From Methanosarcinales archaeon (GTDB lineage Archaea; Halobacteriota; Methanosarcinia; Methanosarcinales; Methanogasteraceae): a stretch of DNA of 7,876 bases. The stretch spans positions 1 through 7,876 of the forward strand of contig JAUWGA010000085.1 of NCBI GenBank assembly GCA_030606635.1, written 5' to 3'. The notes below the pieces were generated by a model, which was given only the letters and a program-made list of their open reading frames with translations, was not told the DNA's origin and did no database searches. Shown piece by piece: positions 6,801 to 7,876 of the stretch. The position numbers and the translations under genes were made by a program. Each line of letters begins with the position of its first letter. The first letter of the stretch is position 1.

Positions 6801-6872
6801 ATGCAACAAAGAAAGCCGTTGAATCATATCGATATTTGCACAGTCGGGCACAGCAACACCGAGTTTGAAAAG
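6801..6872 (+). pseudogene. DUF488-like N-terminal fragment in frame with recQ
   Basis: From the ATG at 6801 the first 24 codons read MQQRKPLNHIDICTVGHSNT then EFEK. The I-C-T-V-G-H-S-N-x-E-F-E pattern is the characteristic start of DUF488-family proteins (I-x-T-I-G-H-S, then a helix beginning with F). A real DUF488 protein would continue with a hydrophobic helix and a VDVR motif. Here the sequence changes to NGIN and enters the RecQ N-terminus at 6885 in the same frame. It may be a truncated gene remnant, or an N-terminal extension of RecQ if translation starts at 6801. Based on motif memory only. Confidence 0.45.
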
Positions 6873-6884
6873 AATGGAATCAAC

Positions 6885-7876
6885 ATGGAGCCAGCATATC
6901 ATGCGCTACAAAAATATTTCGGTTACACTACATTTTTACATCTCCAGGAGGATATTATCCAGGATATTCTGCTGAAAAAGGATGTTTTCGTCCTGATGCC
7001 AACGGGTGGCGGTAAATCTTTGTGTTATCAATTACCATCCATTCTTCTCGACGGTTTAACGATTGTTGTTTCTCCGCTCATCGCCTTAATGAAGGATCAG
7101 GTTGACGCTTTGAAGGCGAATGGGATAGCCGCAGCCCATATCAATAGCTCTCTTTGTTTTGATGAGATGCAAAACGTAAAATTGGACCTGGCAGAGAATA
7201 AGATCAGTATTCTGTACGTGGCTCCGGAAAGACTGATGATACCTGACTTCTTATCAGATTTGAAGCGTTTGAATGTCAGTTTGATCGCTATTGACGAAGC
7301 CCATTGCATCTCCGAATGGGGGCATGATTTCAGACCCGGATATCGTCAGTTGAAAGTGCTTAAAGAACATTTCCCAAAAGTTCCCCTGGTTGCGCTGACC
7401 GCAACCGCCACATCACGAGTGCAGGAGGATATCACAACACAGCTGAAACTGTCCAATCCAAAGACATATAAGGCAAGTTTTAACCGAAAAAATCTATTCT
7501 ATCAGGTTAAACCAAAAGATAATGCATACTATCAGTTACTTCAGTATCTGGAGGGTCATAAAAAGGATTCAGGGATAATTTATTGTTACAGCCGCAAATC
7601 TGCCGATGATCTGGCAAACAAACTTCAAAAAGAGGGTTATCATGCTTTGCCTTACCATGCAGGGTTAAAATCTAATTTAAGGACTGAAACGCAGGATAAA
7701 TTTATTAAAGACGATGTTGAGATAATTGTGGCGACAGTAGCGTTTGGGATGGGGATCGATAAATCCAATGTCCGTTTTGTGATCCATTACGATCTACCGA
7801 AGAACCTTGAAACGTATTATCAGGAAACGGGTAGGGCTGGAAGAGACGGAGAAGAAAGTGATTGTATCATCTTCTT
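6885..7876 (+). CDS. recQ: RecQ-family ATP-dependent DNA helicase (partial, C-terminus beyond window)
   Basis: RecQ is a superfamily 2 helicase that unwinds DNA 3' to 5' in recombination and repair. The frame runs open to the right edge (330 codons and two bases). It shows the complete helicase core: motif 0 with Q21, Walker A MPTGGGKS (38-45), SPLIALMKDQV (63-73), DEAH (137-140) and the RecQ-specific aromatic loop WGHDFRP (145-151), TATAT (172-176), FNRKNL (199-204), IIYCYSR (231-237), YHAGL (257-261), VATVAFGMGIDK (282-293) and QETGRAGRDG (313-322). The zinc-binding and HRDC regions would lie past the edge. Motif 0 reads FLHLQ where FR-x-x-Q is usual. The ATG at 6885 gives a normal RecQ N-terminus; the ATG at 6801 is in frame and would add 28 residues of DUF488-like sequence. 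Composition is AT-richer (about 40% GC) than the genes to the left, consistent with horizontal acquisition. Confidence 0.93.
   Translation, partial: MEPAYHALQKYFGYTTFLHLQEDIIQDILLKKDVFVLMPTGGGKSLCYQLPSILLDGLTIVVSPLIALMKDQVDALKANGIAAAHINSSLCFDEMQNVKLDLAENKISILYVAPERLMIPDFLSDLKRLNVSLIAIDEAHCISEWGHDFRPGYRQLKVLKEHFPKVPLVALTATATSRVQEDITTQLKLSNPKTYKASFNRKNLFYQVKPKDNAYYQLLQYLEGHKKDSGIIYCYSRKSADDLANKLQKEGYHALPYHAGLKSNLRTETQDKFIKDDVEIIVATVAFGMGIDKSNVRFVIHYDLPKNLETYYQETGRAGRDGEESDCIIF

Overview
The window looks like chromosomal DNA from a methanogen-related euryarchaeon (Halobacteriota). The evidence is a methanopterin-type glutamate ligase (mptN), an archaeal-type D-aminoacyl-tRNA deacylase (dtdA), a class II tRNA-Leu without an encoded CCA, archaeal TATA boxes 20-40 bases ahead of starts with little or no Shine-Dalgarno sequence, and class III (prepilin-like) signal peptides. 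A CcmF-type heme lyase beside C1-cofactor genes suggests a lineage that makes c-type cytochromes, such as Methanosarcina-like or ANME-type archaea. The exact lineage is an inference and is not proven here.

Left part (1-1616, minus strand): two overlapping genes for surface proteins with almost the same N-terminal motif (SDNRAQ). The upstream one is a 317-residue, sequon-rich pilin-like protein. The downstream one runs off the left edge and carries an FG-GAP/integrin-type calcium-binding repeat. Positions 1617-2062 have no gene but hold an inverted repeat built of roughly 10-base CACAGAG units and a separate perfect 9-bp hairpin.

Centre (2063-5363, plus strand): a class II fructose-1,6-bisphosphatase (glpX) is followed after 2 bases by an ATP-grasp ligase (probably mptN), so the two are likely co-transcribed. 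A separately promoted short CcmF-like heme lyase follows, then tRNA-Leu(UAA).

Right part: dtdA (5387-6274, minus strand) converges on the tRNA and carries an inserted hexanucleotide repeat coding for (L/S)(D/N) dipeptides. After about 340 bases without a recognisable gene, composition falls from roughly 55-60% GC to roughly 25-40% GC. This AT-rich segment contains a degraded coding tract with an in-frame TAG and an apparent frameshift, a start that looks like a DUF488-family N-terminus, and, in frame with it, a RecQ helicase that runs off the right edge. The right end looks like an acquired or rearranged locus.

Functionally the window is mixed: central metabolism and cofactor synthesis (glpX, mptN), cytochrome c maturation (ccmF), translation quality control (tRNA-Leu, dtdA), cell surface (the pilin-like pair) and DNA repair (recQ). 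No CRISPR array, insertion sequence or recognisable defence operon is visible.
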